Shown here in pieces: positions 12,401 through 26,600 of a DNA stretch of 64,000 nt. Position 1 is the stretch's first letter. The number at the start of each line of letters is the position of its first letter. The DNA is from Isoperla grammatica (lineage: Eukaryota > Arthropoda > Insecta > Plecoptera > Perlodidae): NCBI GenBank assembly GCA_945910005.1, contig CAMDTW010000288.1, positions 46,295 through 110,294 on the forward strand. The letters are read 5' to 3'. The notes under the pieces were generated by a model. That model had not been told where the DNA came from, ran no database searches, and was given only the letters and a program-made list of their open reading frames with translations. The position numbers and the translations under genes are program-made.

Positions 12401-15400
12401 GAAGTTATCGAAATGTGACGAAATGGACAAATTTTGCTTATTGGAGCCTGAAACGCTCTAAAACAACGATTTGTCAACTTTGGTTGAAACCCTTAGGAAT
12501 CCCAGCCGTATGCAAGATTCCTCTTAAAACTGGAAGTTTGTGGTAGATAGACTGAAATCAGCCAATTTCTATTTTTTATGCATATTTTAACCAAAAACGA
12601 CGAAAAAACTCAATTTATGCATTTTCATTATACTCTTGAAGAATGCAACCTATAATTCTTATTTTTCGACGGAGGGTGTAACTTCTATAGAAGTTATCGA
12701 AATGTGACGAAATGGACAAATTGTGCTTATTGGAGCCTGAAACGCTCTAAAACAACGATTTGTGCAATTTGGTTGAAACCCTTAGGAATCCCAGCCGTAT
12801 GCAAGATTCCTCTTAAAACTGGAAGTTTGTGGTAGATAGACTAAAATCAGCCAATTTCTATATTTTATGCATATTTTAACCAAAAACGACGAAAAAACTC
12901 AATTTATGCATTTTCATTATACTCTTGAAGAATGCAGCCTATAATTCTTATTTTTCAACGGAGGGTGTAACTTCTATAGAAGTTATCGAAATGTGACGAA
13001 ATGGACAAATTGTGCTTATTGAAGCCTGAAACGCTCTAAAACAACGATTTGTCAACTTTGGTTGAAACCCTTAGGAATCCCGGCCGTATGCAAGATTCCT
13101 CTTAAAACTGGAAGTTTGTGGTAGATGGACTGAAATCAGCCAATTTCTATTTTTTTGCATATTTTAACCAAAAACGACGAAAAAACTCAATTTATGCATT
13201 TTCATTATACTCTTGAAGAATGCAACCTATAATTCTTATTTTTCGACGGAGGGTGTAACTGAAGTTATCGAAATGTGACGAAATGGACAAATGGTGCTTA
13301 TTTGAGCCTACACGCTCTAAAACAACGATTTGTCAACTTTGGTTGAAACCCTTAGGAATCCCGGCCGTATGCAAGATTCCTCTTAAAACTGGAAGTTTGT
13401 GGTAGATAGACTGAAATCAGCCAATTTCTATTTTTTATGCATATTTTAACCAAAAACGACCAAAAAACTCAATTTATGCATTTTCATTATATTCTGAAGA
13501 ATGCAACCTATAATTCTTATTTTTCGACGGAGGGTGTAACTTCTATAGAAGTTATCGAAATGTGACGAAATGGACAAATTGTGCTTATTGGAGCCTGAAA
13601 CGCTCTAAAACAACGATTTGTGCAATTTAGTTGAAACCCTTAGGAATCCCAGCCGTATGCAAGATTCCTCTTAAAACTGGAAGTTTGTGGTAGATAGACT
13701 AAAATCAGCCAATTTCTATATTTTATGCATATTTGAACCAAAAACGACGAAAAAACTCAATTTATGCATTTTCATTATACTCTTGAAGAATGCAGCCTAT
13801 AATTCCTATTTTTCAACGGAGGGTGTAACTTCTATAGAAGTTATCGAAATGTGACGAAATGGACAAATTGTGCTTATTGGAGCCTGAAACGCTCTAAAAC
13901 AACGATTTGTCAACTTTGGTTGAAACCCTTAGGAATCCCGGCCGTATGCAAGATTCCTCTTAAAACTGGAAGTTTGTGGTAGATAGACTGAAATCAGCAA
14001 ATTTCTATATTTTATGCATATTTTAACCAAAAACGACGAAAAAACTCAATTTATGCATTTTCATTATACTCTTGAAGAATGCAGCCTATAATTCTTATTT
14101 TTCAACGGAGGGTGTAACTTCTATAGAAGTTATCGAAATGTAACGAAATGGACAAATTGTGCTTATTGGAGCCTGAAACGCTCTAAAACAACGATTTGTC
14201 AACTTTGGTTGAAACCCTTAGGAATCCCGGCCGTATGCAAGATTCCTTTTAAAACTGGAAGTTTGTGGTAGATAGACTGAAATCAGCCAATTTCTATTTT
14301 TTATGCATATTTTAACCAAAAACGACGAAAAAACTCAATTTATGCATTTTCATTATACTCTTGAAGAATGCAACCTATAATTCTTATTTTTCGACGGAGG
14401 GTGTAACTTCTATAGAAGTTATCGAAATGTGACGAAATGGACAAATTGTGCTTATTGGAGCCTGAAACGCTCTAAAACAACGATTTGTCAACTTTGGTTG
14501 AAACCCTTAGGAATCCCGGCCGTATGCAAGATTCCTCTTAAAACTGGAAGTTTGTGGTAGATAGACTGAAATCAGCCAATTTCTATTTTTTATGCATATT
14601 TTAACCAAAAACGACGAAAAAACTCAATTTATGCATTTTCATTATACTCTTGAAGAATGCAACCTATAATTCTTATTTTTCGACTGAGGGTGTAACTTCT
14701 ATAGAAGTTATCGAAATGTGACGAAATGGACAAATGGTGCTTATTGGAGCCTGAAACGCTCTAAAACAACGATTTGTTAATTTTGGTTGAAACCCTTAGG
14801 AATCCCGGCCGTATGCAAGATTCCTCTTAAAACTGGAAGTTTGTGGTAGATAGACTGAAATCAGCCAATTTCTTTTTTTTATGCATATTTTAACCAAAAA
14901 CGACGAAAAAAACTCAATTTATGCATTTTCATTATATTCTTGAAGAATGCAACCTATAATTCCTATTTTTCGACAGAGGGTGTAACTTCTATAGAAGTTA
15001 TCGAAATGTGACGAAATGGACAAATTGTGCTTATTGGAGCCTAAAACGCTCTAAAACAACGATTTGTGCAATTTGGTGGAAACCCTTAGGAATCCCAGCC
15101 GTATGCAAGATTCCTCTTTAAACTGGAAGTTTGTGGTAGATAGACTAAAATCAGCCCATTTCTATATTTTATGCATATTTTAACCAAAAACGACGAAAAA
15201 ACTCAATTTATGCATTTTCATTATACTCTTGAAGAATGCAGCCTATAATTCTGTTTTTTCAACGGAGGGTGTAACTTCTATAGAAGTTATCGAAATGTGA
15301 TGAAATGGACAAATTGTGCTTATAGGAGCCAGAAACGCTCTAAAACAACGATTTGTCAACTTTGGTTGAAACCCTTAGGAATCCCGGCCGTATGCAAGAT

Positions 15401-16769
15401 TCCTCTAAAAACTGGAAGTTTGTGGTAATTAGACTAAAATCAGCCAATTTCTATATTTTATGCATATTTTAACCAAAATCGACCAAAAAACTCAATTTAT
15501 GCATTTTCATAATACTCTTTCAGAATGCACACTAACATTATTATTTTTCAACGGTTGGTGTAACTTCTAAAGTAGTTATCGAAATGTGACGAAATGGACA
15601 AATTGTGCTTATTGGAGCCTGAAACGCTCTAAAACAACGATTTGTCAACTTTGGTTGAAACCCTTAGGAATCCCGGCCGTATGCAAGATTCCTCTTAAAA
15701 CTGGAAGTTTGTGGTAGATAGACTGAAATCAGCCAATTTCTATTTTTTATGCATATTTTAACCAAAAACGACGAAAAAAACTCAATTTATGCATTTTCAT
15801 TATACTCTTGAAGAATGCAGCCTATAATTCTTATTTTTCAACGGAGGGTGTAACTTCTATAGAAGTTATCGAAATGTAACGAAAAGGACAAATTGTGCTT
15901 ATTGGAGCCTGAAACGCTCTAAAACAACGATTTGTCAACTTTGGTTGAAACCCTTAGGAATCCCGGCCGTATGCAAGATTCCTCATAAAACTGGAAGTTT
16001 GTGGTAGATAGACTGAAATCTGCAGATTTCTATTTTTTATGCATATTTTAACCAAAAACGACGAAAAAACTCAATTTATGCATTTTCATAATACTCTTGA
16101 AGAATGCAAAATATAATTCTTATTTTTTGACGGAGGGTGTAACTTCTATAGAAGTTATCGAAATGTGACGAAATGGACAAATTGTGCTTATTAGAGCCTG
16201 AAACGCTCTAAAACAACGATTTGTCAACTTTGGTTGAAAACCCTTAGGAATCCCAGCCGTATGCAAGATTCCTCTTAAAACTGGAAGTTTGTGGTAGATA
16301 GACTAAAATCAGCCGATTTCTATATTTTATGCATATTTAAACCAAAAACGCCAAAAAAAACTTAATTTATGCATTTTTATAATACTCTTTCAGAATGCAC
16401 ACTTACATTATTATTTTTCAACGGTTGGTGTTACTTCTAAAGTAGTTATCGAAAGGTGACGAAATGGACAAATTGTGCTTATTGGAGCCTGAAACGCTCT
16501 AAAACAACGATTTGTGCAATTTGGTTGAAACCCTTAGGAATCCCAGCCGTATGCAAGATTCCTCTTAAAACTGGAAGTTTGTGGTAGATAGACTAAAATC
16601 AGCCAATTTCTATATTTTATGCATATTTTAACCAAAAACGACGAAAAAACTCAATTTATGCATTTTCATTATACTCTTGAAGAATGCAGCCTATAATTCT
16701 TATTTTTCAACGGAGGGTGTGTAACTTCTATAGAAGTTATCGAAATGTGACGAAATGGACAAATTGTGC

Positions 16770-16930
16770 TTATTGGAGCCTGAAACGCTTTAAAACAACG
16801 ATTTGTCAACTTTGGTTTGAAACCCTTAGGAATCCCGGCCGTATGCAAGATTCCTCTTAAAACTGGAAGTTTGTGGTAGATAGACTAAAATCAGCCAATT
16901 TCTATATTTAATGCATATTTTAACCAAATT
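16770..16930 (+). repeat. Shortened monomer with internal deletion of about 130 bp
   Basis: The landmark 'ttattggagcc' occurs at 16770 and next at 16930, only 160 bp apart instead of 289. The following copy, at 17219, is again at normal spacing. The junction reads 'attttaaccaaa' directly joined to 'tttattggagcc' near 16927. The lost segment runs from just after the 'ttttaaccaaa' block through the next unit's 'gacaaattgtgc'. A short 'aaa/tt' context at the joint fits deletion by misalignment. Confidence 0.85.
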
Positions 16931-17230
16931 TATTGGAGCCTGAAACGCTCTAAAACAACGATTTGTCAACTTTGGTTGAAACCCTTAGGAATCCCGGCCG
17001 TATGCAAGATTCCTCTTAAAACTGGAAGTTTGTGGTAGATAGACTAAAATCAGCCAATTTCTATATTTAATGCATATTTTAACCAAAAACGACCAAAAAA
17101 CTCAATTTATGCATTTTCATAATACTCTTTCAGAATGCACACTAACATTATTATTTTTCAACGGTTGGTGTAACTTCTAAAGTAGTTATCGAAATGTGAC
17201 GAAATGGACAAATTGTGCTTATTGGAGCCT

Positions 17231-17267
17231 GAAACGCTTCGCAAATCATTATACTCTAATCCCAGCC
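17231..17267 (+). repeat. Scrambled monomer with a relocated 19-bp patch
   Basis: After 'gaaacgct' (17231-17238) the usual 40 bases (ctaaaac... to ...cccttagg) are replaced by 19 bases, 'tcgcaaatcattatactct' (17239-17257). The normal sequence then resumes with 'aatcccagccg'. The 11 bases 'cattatactct' match monomer positions about 217-227, which normally lie about 125 bp further along. This looks like repair or replication template switching within the array, with a net loss of 21 bp. Confidence 0.85.
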
Positions 17268-19338
17268 GTATGCAAGATTCCTCTTAAAACTGGAAGTTTT
17301 GTGGTAGATAGACTAAAATCAGCCAATTTCTATATTTTATGCATATTTTAACCAAAAACGACGAAAAAAACTCAATTTTTGCATTTTCATTATACTCTTG
17401 AAGAATGCAGCCTATAATTCTTATTTTTCAACGGAGGGTGTAACTTCTATAGAAGTTATCGAAATGTGACGAAATGGACAAATTGTGCTTATTGGAGCCT
17501 GAAACGCTCTAAAACAACGATTTGTCAACTTTGGTTGAAACCCTTAGGAATCCCGGCCGTATGCAAGATTCCTCTTAAAACTGGAAGTTTGTGGTAGATA
17601 GACTGAAATCAGCCAATTTCTATTTTTTATGCATATTTTAACCAAAAACGACGAAAAAAACTCAATTTATGCATTTTCATTATACTCTTGAAGAATGCAA
17701 CCTATAATTCTTATTTTTCGACGGAGGGTTGTAACTTCTATAGAAGTTATCGAAATATGACGAAATGGACAAATGGTGCTTATTGGAGCCTGAAACGCTC
17801 TAAAATAACGATTTGTCAACTTTGGTTGAAACCCTTAGGAATCCCGGCCGTATGCAAGATTCCTCTTAAAACTGGAAGTTTGTGGTAGATAGACTGAAAT
17901 CAGCAAAATTCTATTTTTTATGCATATTTTAACCAAAAACGACGAAAAAACTCAATTTATGCATTTTCATTATATTTTTGAAGAATGCAACCTATAATTC
18001 TTATTTTTCGACGGAGGGTGTAACTTCTATAGAATTTATCGAAATGTGACGAAATGGACAAATTGTGCTTATTGGAGCCTGAAACGCTCTAAAACAACGA
18101 TTTGTGCAATTTGGTTGAAACCCTTAGGAATCCCAGCCGTATGCAAGATTCCTCTTAAAACTGGAAGTTTGTGGTAGATAGACTAAAATCAGCCAATTTC
18201 TATATTTTATGCATATTTTAACCAAAAACGACCAAAAAACTCAATTTATGCATTTTCATAATACTCTTTCAGAATGCACACTAACATTATTGTTTTTCAA
18301 CGGTTGGTGTAACTTCTAAAGGAGTTATCGAAATGTGACGAAATGGACAAATTGTGCTTATTGGAGCCTAAAACGCTCTAAAACAACGATTTGTCAACTT
18401 TGGTTGAAACCCTTAGGAATCCCAGCCGTATGCAAGATTCCTCTTAAAACTGGAAGTTTGTGGTAGATAGACTAAAATCAGCCAATTTCTATATTTTATG
18501 CATATTTTAACCAAAAACGACGAAAAAACTCAATTTATTCATTTTCATTATACTCTTGAAGAATGCAGCCTATAATTCTTATTTTTCAACGGAGGGTGTA
18601 ACTTCTATAGAAGTTACGAAATGTGACGAAATGGACAAATTGTGCTTATTGGAGCCTGAAACGCTCTAAAACAACGATTTGTCAACTTTGGTTGAAACCC
18701 TTAGGAATCCCGGCCGTATGCAAGATTCCTCTTAAAACTGGAAGTTTGTGGTAGATAGACTAAAATCAGCCAATTTCTATATTTTATGCATATTTTAACC
18801 AAAAACGACCAAAAAACTCAATTTATGCATTTTCATAATACTCTTTCAGAATGCACACTAACATTATTATTTTTCAACGGTTGGTGTAACTTCTAAAGTA
18901 GTTATCGAAATGTGACGAAATGGACAAATTGTGCTTATTGGAGCCTGAAACGCTCTAAAACAACGATTTGTCAACTTTGGTTAAAACCCTTAGGAATTCC
19001 AGCCGTATGCAAGATTCCTCTTAAAACTGGAAGTTTGTGGTAGATAGACTGAAATCAGCCAATTTCTATATTTTATGCATATATTAACCAAAAACGAGAA
19101 AAAACTCAATTTATGCATTTTCATTATACTCTTGAAGAATGCAGCCTATAATTCTTATTTTTCAACGGAGGGTGTAACTTCTATAGAAGTTATCGAGATG
19201 TGACGAAATGGACAAATTGTGCTTATTAGAGCCTGAAACGCTCTAAAACAACGATTTGTCAACTTTGGTTGAAACCCTTAGGAATCCCGGCCGTATGCAA
19301 GATTCCTCTTAAAACTGGAAGTTTGTGGTAGATAGACT

Positions 19339-19354
19339 GAAATCTGCAGATTTC
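19339..19354. repeat. 16-bp perfect palindrome GAAATCTGCAGATTTC (7 sites)
   Basis: In a few units the ordinary 'gaaatcagccaatttc' (monomer 145-160) has become GAAATCTGCAGATTTC, a perfect palindrome with a CTGCAG core. Sites: 16015-16030, 19339-19354, 37846-37861, 43348-43363, 44796-44811, 54039-54054 and 56928-56943. An intermediate, 'gaaatcagcagatttc', which forms a 6-bp stem with a 4-base loop, occurs near 45376, 49708, 55487, 58375, 59240, 62130 and 62999. These units therefore carry two strong palindromes, not one. Confidence 0.88.
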
Positions 19355-20609
19355 TATTTTTTATGCATATTTTAACCAAAAACGACGAAAAAACTCAATT
19401 TATGCATTTTCATTATACTCTTGAAGAATGCAACCTATAATTCTTATTTTTCGACGGAGGGTGTAACTTCTATAGAAGTTATCCAAATGTGACGAAATGG
19501 ACACATTGTCCTTATTGAAGCCTGAAACGCTCTAAAACAACGATTTGTTAACTTTGGTTGAAACCCTTAGGAATCCCGGCCGTATGCAAGATTCCTCTTA
19601 AAACTGGAAGTTTGTGGTAGATAGACTGAAATCAGCCAATTTCTATTTTTTATGCATATTTTAACCAAAAACGACGAAAAAACTCAATTTATGCATTTTC
19701 ATTATACTCATGAAGAATGCAACCTATAATTCTTATTTTTCGACGGAGGGTGTAACTTCTATAGAAGTTATCGAAATGTGACGAAATGGACAAATTGTGC
19801 TTATTGGAGCCTGAAACGCTCTAAAACAACGATTTGTGCAATTTGGTGGAAACCCTTAGGAATCCCAGCCGTATGCAAGATTCCTCTTTAACTGGAAGTT
19901 TGTGGTAGATAGACTAAAATCAGCCAATTTCTATATTTTATGCATATTTTAACCAAAAACGACGAAAAAACTCAATTTATGCATTTTCATTATACTCTTG
20001 AAGAATGCAGCCTATAATTCTTATTTTTCAACGGAGGGTGTAACTTCTATAGAAGTTATCGAAATGTGACCTAATGGACAAATTGTGCTTATTGGAGCCT
20101 GAAACGCTCTAAAACAACGATTTGTCAACTTTGGTTGAAACCCTTAGGAATCCCGGCCGTATGCAAGATTCCTCTTAAAACTGGAAGTTTGTGGTAGATA
20201 GACTAAAATCAGCCAATTTCTATATTTTATGCATATTTTAACCAAAAACGACCAATAAACTCAATTTATGCATTTTCATAATACTCTTTCAGAATGCACA
20301 CTAACATTATTATTTTTCAACGGTTGGTGTAACTTCTAAAGTAGTTATCGAAATGTGACGAAATGGACAAATCGTGCTTATTGGAGCCTGAAACGCTCTA
20401 AAACAACGATTTGTCAACTTTGGTTGAAACCCTTAGGAATCGCGGCCGTATGCAAGATTCCTTTTAAAACTGGAAGTTTGTGGTAGATAGACTGAAATCA
20501 GCCAATTTCTATTTTTTATGCATATTTTAACCAAAAACGACGAAAAAACTCAATTTATGCATTTTCATTATACTCTTGAAGAATGCAACCTATAATTCTT
20601 ATTTTTCGA

Positions 20610-23600
20610 CGGAGGGTGTAACTTCTATAGAAGTTATCGAAATGTGACGAAATGAACAAATCGTGCTTATTTGAGCCTGAAACGCTCTAAAACAACGATT
20701 TGTGCAATTTGGTTGAAACCCTTAGGAATCCCAGCCGTATGCAAGATTCCTCTTAAAACTGGAAGTTTGTGGTAGATAGATTAAAATCAGCCAATTTCTA
20801 TATTTTATGCATATTTTAACCAAAAACGACGAAAAAACTCAATTTATGCATTTCATTATACTCTTGAAGAATGCAGCCTATAATTCTTATTTTTCAACGG
20901 AGGGTGTAACTTCTATAGAAGTAATCAAATTGTGACGAAATGGACAAATTGTGCTAATTGGAGCCTGAAACGCTCTAAAACAACGATTTGTCAACTTTGG
21001 TTGAAACACTTAGGAATCCCAGCTGTATGCAAGATTCCTCTTAAAACTCGAAGTTTGTGGTAGATAGACTGAAATCAGCCAATTTCTATATTTTATCCAT
21101 ATTTTAACCAAAAACGACCAAAAAACTCAATTTATGCATTTTCATAATACTCTTGAAGAATGCAAAATATAATTCTTATTTTTTGACGGAGGGTGTAACT
21201 TCTATAGAAGTTATCGAAATGTGACGAAATGGACAAATTGTGCTTATTAGAGCCTGAAACGCTCTAAAACAACGATTTGTCAACTTTGGTTGAAACCCTT
21301 AGGAATCCCAGCCGTATGCAAGATTCCTCTTAAAACTGGAAGTTTGTGGTAGATAGACTAAAATCAGCCAATTTCTATATTTTATGCATATTTAAACCAA
21401 AAACGCCAAAAAAACTTAATTTATGCATTTTCATAATACTCTTTCAGAATGCACACTTACATTATTATTTTTCAACGGTTGGTGTAACTTCTAAAGTAGT
21501 TATCGAAAGGTGACGAAATGGACAAATTGTGCTTATTGGAGCCTGAAACGCTCTAAAACAACGATTTGTCAACTTTGGTTGAAACCCTTAGGAATCCCAG
21601 CCGTATGAAAGATTCCTCCTAAAACTGGAAGTTTGTGGTAGATAGACTGAAATCAGCCAATTTCTATTTTTTATGCATATTTTAACCAAAAACGACGAAA
21701 AAACTCAATTTATGCATTTTCATTATACTCTTGAAGAATGCAACCTATAATTCTTATTTTTCGACGGAGGGTGTAACTTCTATAGAAGTTATCGAAATGT
21801 GACGAAATGGACAAATTGTGCTTATTGGAGCCTGAAACGCTCTAAAACAACGATTTGTGCAATTTGGTTGAAACCCTTAGGAATCCCAGCCGTATGCAAG
21901 ATTCCTCTTAAAACTGGAAGTTTGTGGTAGATAGACTAAAATCAGCCAATTTCTATATTTTATGCATATTTTAACCAAAAACGACGAAAAAACTCAATTT
22001 ATGCATTTTCATTATACTCTTGAAGAATGCAGCCTATAATTCTTATTTTTCAACGGAGGGTGTAACTTCTATAGAAGTTATCGAAATGTGACGAAATGGA
22101 CAAATTGTGCTTATTGGAGCCTGAAACGCTCTAAAACAACGATTTGTCAACCTTGGTTGAAACCCTTAGGAATCCCGGCCGTATGCAAGATTCCTCTTAA
22201 AACTGGAAGTTTGTGGTAGATTGACTGAAATCAGCCAATTTCTATTTTTTATGCATATTTTAACCAAAAACGACGAAAAAACTCAATTTATGCATTTTCA
22301 TTATACTCTTGAAGAATGCAACCTATAATTCTTATTTTTCGACGGAGGGTGTAACTTCTATAGAAGTTATCGAAATGTGACGAAATGGACAAATGGTGCT
22401 TATTGGAGCCTGAAACGCTCTAAAACAACGATTTGTCAACTTTGGTTGAAACCCTTAGGAATCCCGGCCGTATGCAAGATTCCTCTTAAAACTGGAAGTT
22501 TGTGGTAGATAGACTGAAATCAGCAAATTTCAATTTTTTATGCATATTTTAACCAAAAACGACGAAAAAACTCAATTTATGCATTTTCATTATATTTTTG
22601 AAGAATGCAACCTATAATTCTTATTTTTTCGACGGAGGGTGTAACTTCTATAGAAGTTATCGAAATGTGACGAAATGGACAAATTGTGCTTATTGGAGCC
22701 TGAAACGCTCTAAAACAACGATTTGTGCAATTTGGTTGAAACCCTTAGGAATCCCAGCCGTATGCAAGATTCCTCTTAAAACTGGAAGTTTGTGGTAGAT
22801 AGACTAAAATCAGCCAATTTCTATATTTTATGCATATTTTAACCAAAAACGACCAAAAAACTCAATTTATGCATTTTCATAATACTCTTTCAGAATGCAC
22901 ACTAACATTATTATTTTTCAACGGTTGGTGTAACTTCTAAAGGAGTTATCGAAATGTGACGAAATGGACAAATTGTGCTTATTGGAGCCTAAAACGCTCT
23001 AAAACAACGATTTGTCAACTTTGGTTGAAACCCTTAGGAATCCCAGCCGTATGCAAGAATCCTCTTAAAACTGGAAGTTTGTGGTACATAGACTGAAATC
23101 AGCCAATTTCTATATTTTATGCATATTTTAACCAAAAACGACGAAAAAACTCAATTTATGCATTTTCATTATACTCATGAAGAATGCAACCTATAATTCT
23201 TATTTTTCGACGGAGGGTGTAACTTCTATAGAAGTTATCGAAATGTGACGAAATGGACAAATTGTGCTTATTGGAGCCTGAAACGCTCTAAAACAACGAT
23301 TTGTGCAATTTGGTGGAAACCCTTAGGAATCCCAGCCGTATGCAAGATTCCTCTTTAAACTGGAAGTTTGTGGTAGATAGACTAAAATCAGCCAATTTCT
23401 ATATTTTATGCATATTTTAACCAAAAACGACGAAAAAACTCAATTTATGCATTTTCATTATACTCTTGAAGAATGCAGCCTATAATTCTTATTTTTCAAC
23501 GGAGGGTGTAACTTCTATAGAAGTTATCGAAATGTGACCTAATGGACAAATTGTGCTTATTGGAGCCTGAAACGCTCTAAAACAACGATTTGTCAACTTT

Positions 23601-26600
23601 GGTTGAAACCCTTAGGAATCCCGGCCGTATGCAAGATTCCTCTTAAAACTGGAAGTTTGTGGTAGATAGACTAAAATCAGCCAATTTCTATATTTTATGC
23701 ATATTTTAACCAAAAACGACCAATAAACTCAATTTATGCATTTTCATAATACTCTTTCTTAATGCACACTAACATTATTATTTTTCAACGGTTGGTGTAA
23801 CTTCTAAAGTAGTTATCGAAATGTGACGAAATGGACAAATCGTGCTTATTGGAGCCTGAAACGCTCTAAAACAACGATTTGTCAACTTTGGTTGAAACCC
23901 TTAGGAATCGCAGCCGTATGCAAGATTCCTTTTAAAACTGGAAGTTTGTGGTAGATAGACTGAAATCAGCCAATTTCTATTTTTTATGCATATTTTAACC
24001 AAAAACGACAAAAAAACTCAATTTATGCATTTTCATTATACTCTTGAAGAATGCAACCTATAATTCTTATTTTTCGACGGAGGGTGTAACTTCTATAGAA
24101 GTTATCGAAATGTGACGAAACGAACAAATTGTGCTTATTTGAGCCTGAAACGCTCTAAAACAACGATTTGTGCAATTTGGTTGAAACCCTTAGGAATCCC
24201 AGCCGTATGCAAGATTCCTCTTAAAACTGGAAGTTTGTGGTAGATAGATTAAAATCAGCCAATTTCTATATTTTATGCATATTTTAACCAAAAACGACGA
24301 AAAAACTCAATATATGCATTTTCATTATACTCTTGAAGAATGCAGCCTATAATTCTTATTTTTCAACGGAGGGTGTAACTTCTATAGAAGTAATCGAAAT
24401 GTGACGAAATGGACAAATTGTGCTTATTAGAGCCTGAAACGCTCTAAAACAACGATTTGTCAACTTTGGTTGAAACACTTAGGAATCCCAGCTGTATGCA
24501 AGATTCCTCTTAAAACTCGAAGTTTGTGGTAGATAGACTGAAATCAGCCAATTTCTATATTTTATCCATATTTTAACCAAAAACGACCAAAAAACTCAAT
24601 TTATGCATTTTCATAATACTCTTGAAGAATGCAAAATATAATTCTTATTTTTTGACGGAGGGTTTAACTTCTATAGAAGTTATCGAAATGTGACGAAATG
24701 GACAAATTGTGCTTATTAGAGCCTGAAACGCTCTAAAACAACGATTTGTCAACTTTGGTTGAAACCCTTAGGAATCCCAGCCGTATGCAAGATTCCTCTT
24801 AAAACTGGAAGTTTGTGGTAGATAGACTAAAATCAGCCAATTTCTATATTTTATGCATATTTAAACCAAAAACGCCAAAAAAACTTAATTTATGCATTTT
24901 CATAATACTCTTTCAGAATGCACACTTACATTATTATTTTTCAACGGTTGGTGTAACTTCTAAAGTAGTTATCGAAAGGTGACGAAATGGACAAATTGTG
25001 CTTATTGGAGCCTGAAACGCTCTAAAACAACGATTTGTCAACTTTGGTTGAAACCTTTAGGAATCCCAGCCGTATGCAAGATTCCTCTTAAAACTGGAAG
25101 TTTGTGGTAGATAGACTGAAATCAGCCAATTTCTATTTTTTATGCATATTTTAACCAAAAACGACGAAAAAACTCAATTTATGCATTTTCATTATACTCT
25201 TGAAGAATGCAACCTATAATCCTTATTTTTCGACGGAGGGTGTAACTTCTATAGAAGTTATCGAAATGTGACGAAATGGACAAATTGTGCTTATTGGAGC
25301 CTGAAACGCTCTAAAACAACGATTTGTGCAATTTGGTTGAAACCCTTAGGAATCCCAGCCGTATGCAAGATTCCTATTAAAACTGGAAGTTTGTGGTAGA
25401 TAGACTAAAATCAGCCAATTTCTATATTTTATGCATATTTTAACCAAAAACGACGAAAAAACTCAATTTATGCATTTTCATTATACTCTTGAAGAATGCA
25501 GCCTATAATTCTTATTTTTCAACGGAGGGTGTAACTTCTATAGAAGTTATCGAAATGTGACGAAATGGACAAATTGTGCTTATTGGAGCCTGAAACGCTC
25601 TAAAACAACGATTTGTCAACCTTGGTTGAAACCCTTAGGAATCCCGGCCGTATGCAAGATTCCTCTTAAAACTGGAAGTTTGTGGTAGATTGACTGAAAT
25701 CAGCCAATTTCTATTTTTTATGCATATTTTAACCAAAAACGACGAAAAAACTCAATTTATGCATTTTCATTATACTCTTGAAGAATGCAACCTATAATTC
25801 TTATTTTTCGACGGAGGGTGTAACTTCTATAGAAGTTATCGAAATGTGACGAAATGGACAAATATTGCTTATTGGAGCCTGAAACGCTCTAAAACAACGA
25901 TTTGTCAACTTTGGTTGAAACCCTTAGGAATCCCGGCCGTATGCAAGATTCCTCTTAAAACTGGAAGTTTGTGGTAGATAGACTGAAATCAGCAAATTTC
26001 AATTTTTTATGCATATTTTAACCAAAAACGACCAAAAAACTCAATTTATGCATTTTCATAATACTCTTTCAGAATGCACACTAACATTATTATTTTTCAA
26101 CGGTTGGTGTAACTTCTAAAGGAGTTATCGAAATGTAACGAAATGGACAAATTGTGCTTATTGGAGCCTAAAACGCTCTAAAACAACGATTTGTCAACTT
26201 TGGTTGAAACCCTTAGGAATCCCAGCCGTATGCAAGATTCCTCTTAAAACTGGAAGTTTGTGGTAGATAGACTAAAATCAGCCAATTTCTATATTTTATG
26301 CATATTTTAACCAAAAACGACGAAAAAACTCAATTTATGCATTTTCATTATACTCTTGAAGAATGCAGCCTATAATTCTTATTTTTCAAAGGAGGGTGTA
26401 ACTTCTATAGAAGTTATCGAAATGTAACGAAAAGGACAAATTTTGCTTGATGGAGCCTGAAACGCTCTAAAACAACGATTTGTCAACTTTGGTTGAAACC
26501 CTTAGGAATCCCGGCCGTATGCAAGATTCCTCTTAAAACTGGAAGTTTGTGGTAGATAGACTGAAATCAGCCAATTTCTATATTTTATGCATATTTTAAC

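Larger units (their letters stand above)
1..15240 (+). repeat. Left array domain: A/B monomers, no full type C
   Basis: About 53 monomers of type A, type B or A/B mosaics. None carries the 'ctttcagaatgcacac' signature of type C. Four units carry only the downstream part of that signature ('caacggttgg', near 1417, 4015, 10358 and 11514). Recurrent private variants show a local higher-order structure. Examples are 'gagccagaaac' (2058, 3501, 4659, 11001), 'tcgacatgtg' (2309, 4911, 12120), 'ggaattttgtgg' (about 2434, 5035, 12244) and 'gagcctacac' (6101, 8409, 13304). Spacings are 2,598-2,602 bp (9 monomers), about 7,205 bp (25 monomers) and about 4,895 bp (17 monomers less a few bases). Confidence 0.85.
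15240..17460 (+). repeat. Degenerate junction between left and right array domains
   Basis: Monomers here carry more private changes than those on either side. Examples are 'ttctgttttttc' near 15251, 'gtggtaattag' near 15423, 'aaaatcgacc' near 15474, 'gaaaaccc' near 16236, a GT insertion 'gggtgtgtaac' near 16716, 'ggtttgaaac' near 16814 and 'gaagttttgtgg' near 17294. The stretch also contains one shortened and one scrambled monomer. The first full type C signatures appear here (15521, 16391, 17131). It may be a fossil boundary between two expansion episodes. Confidence 0.7.
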
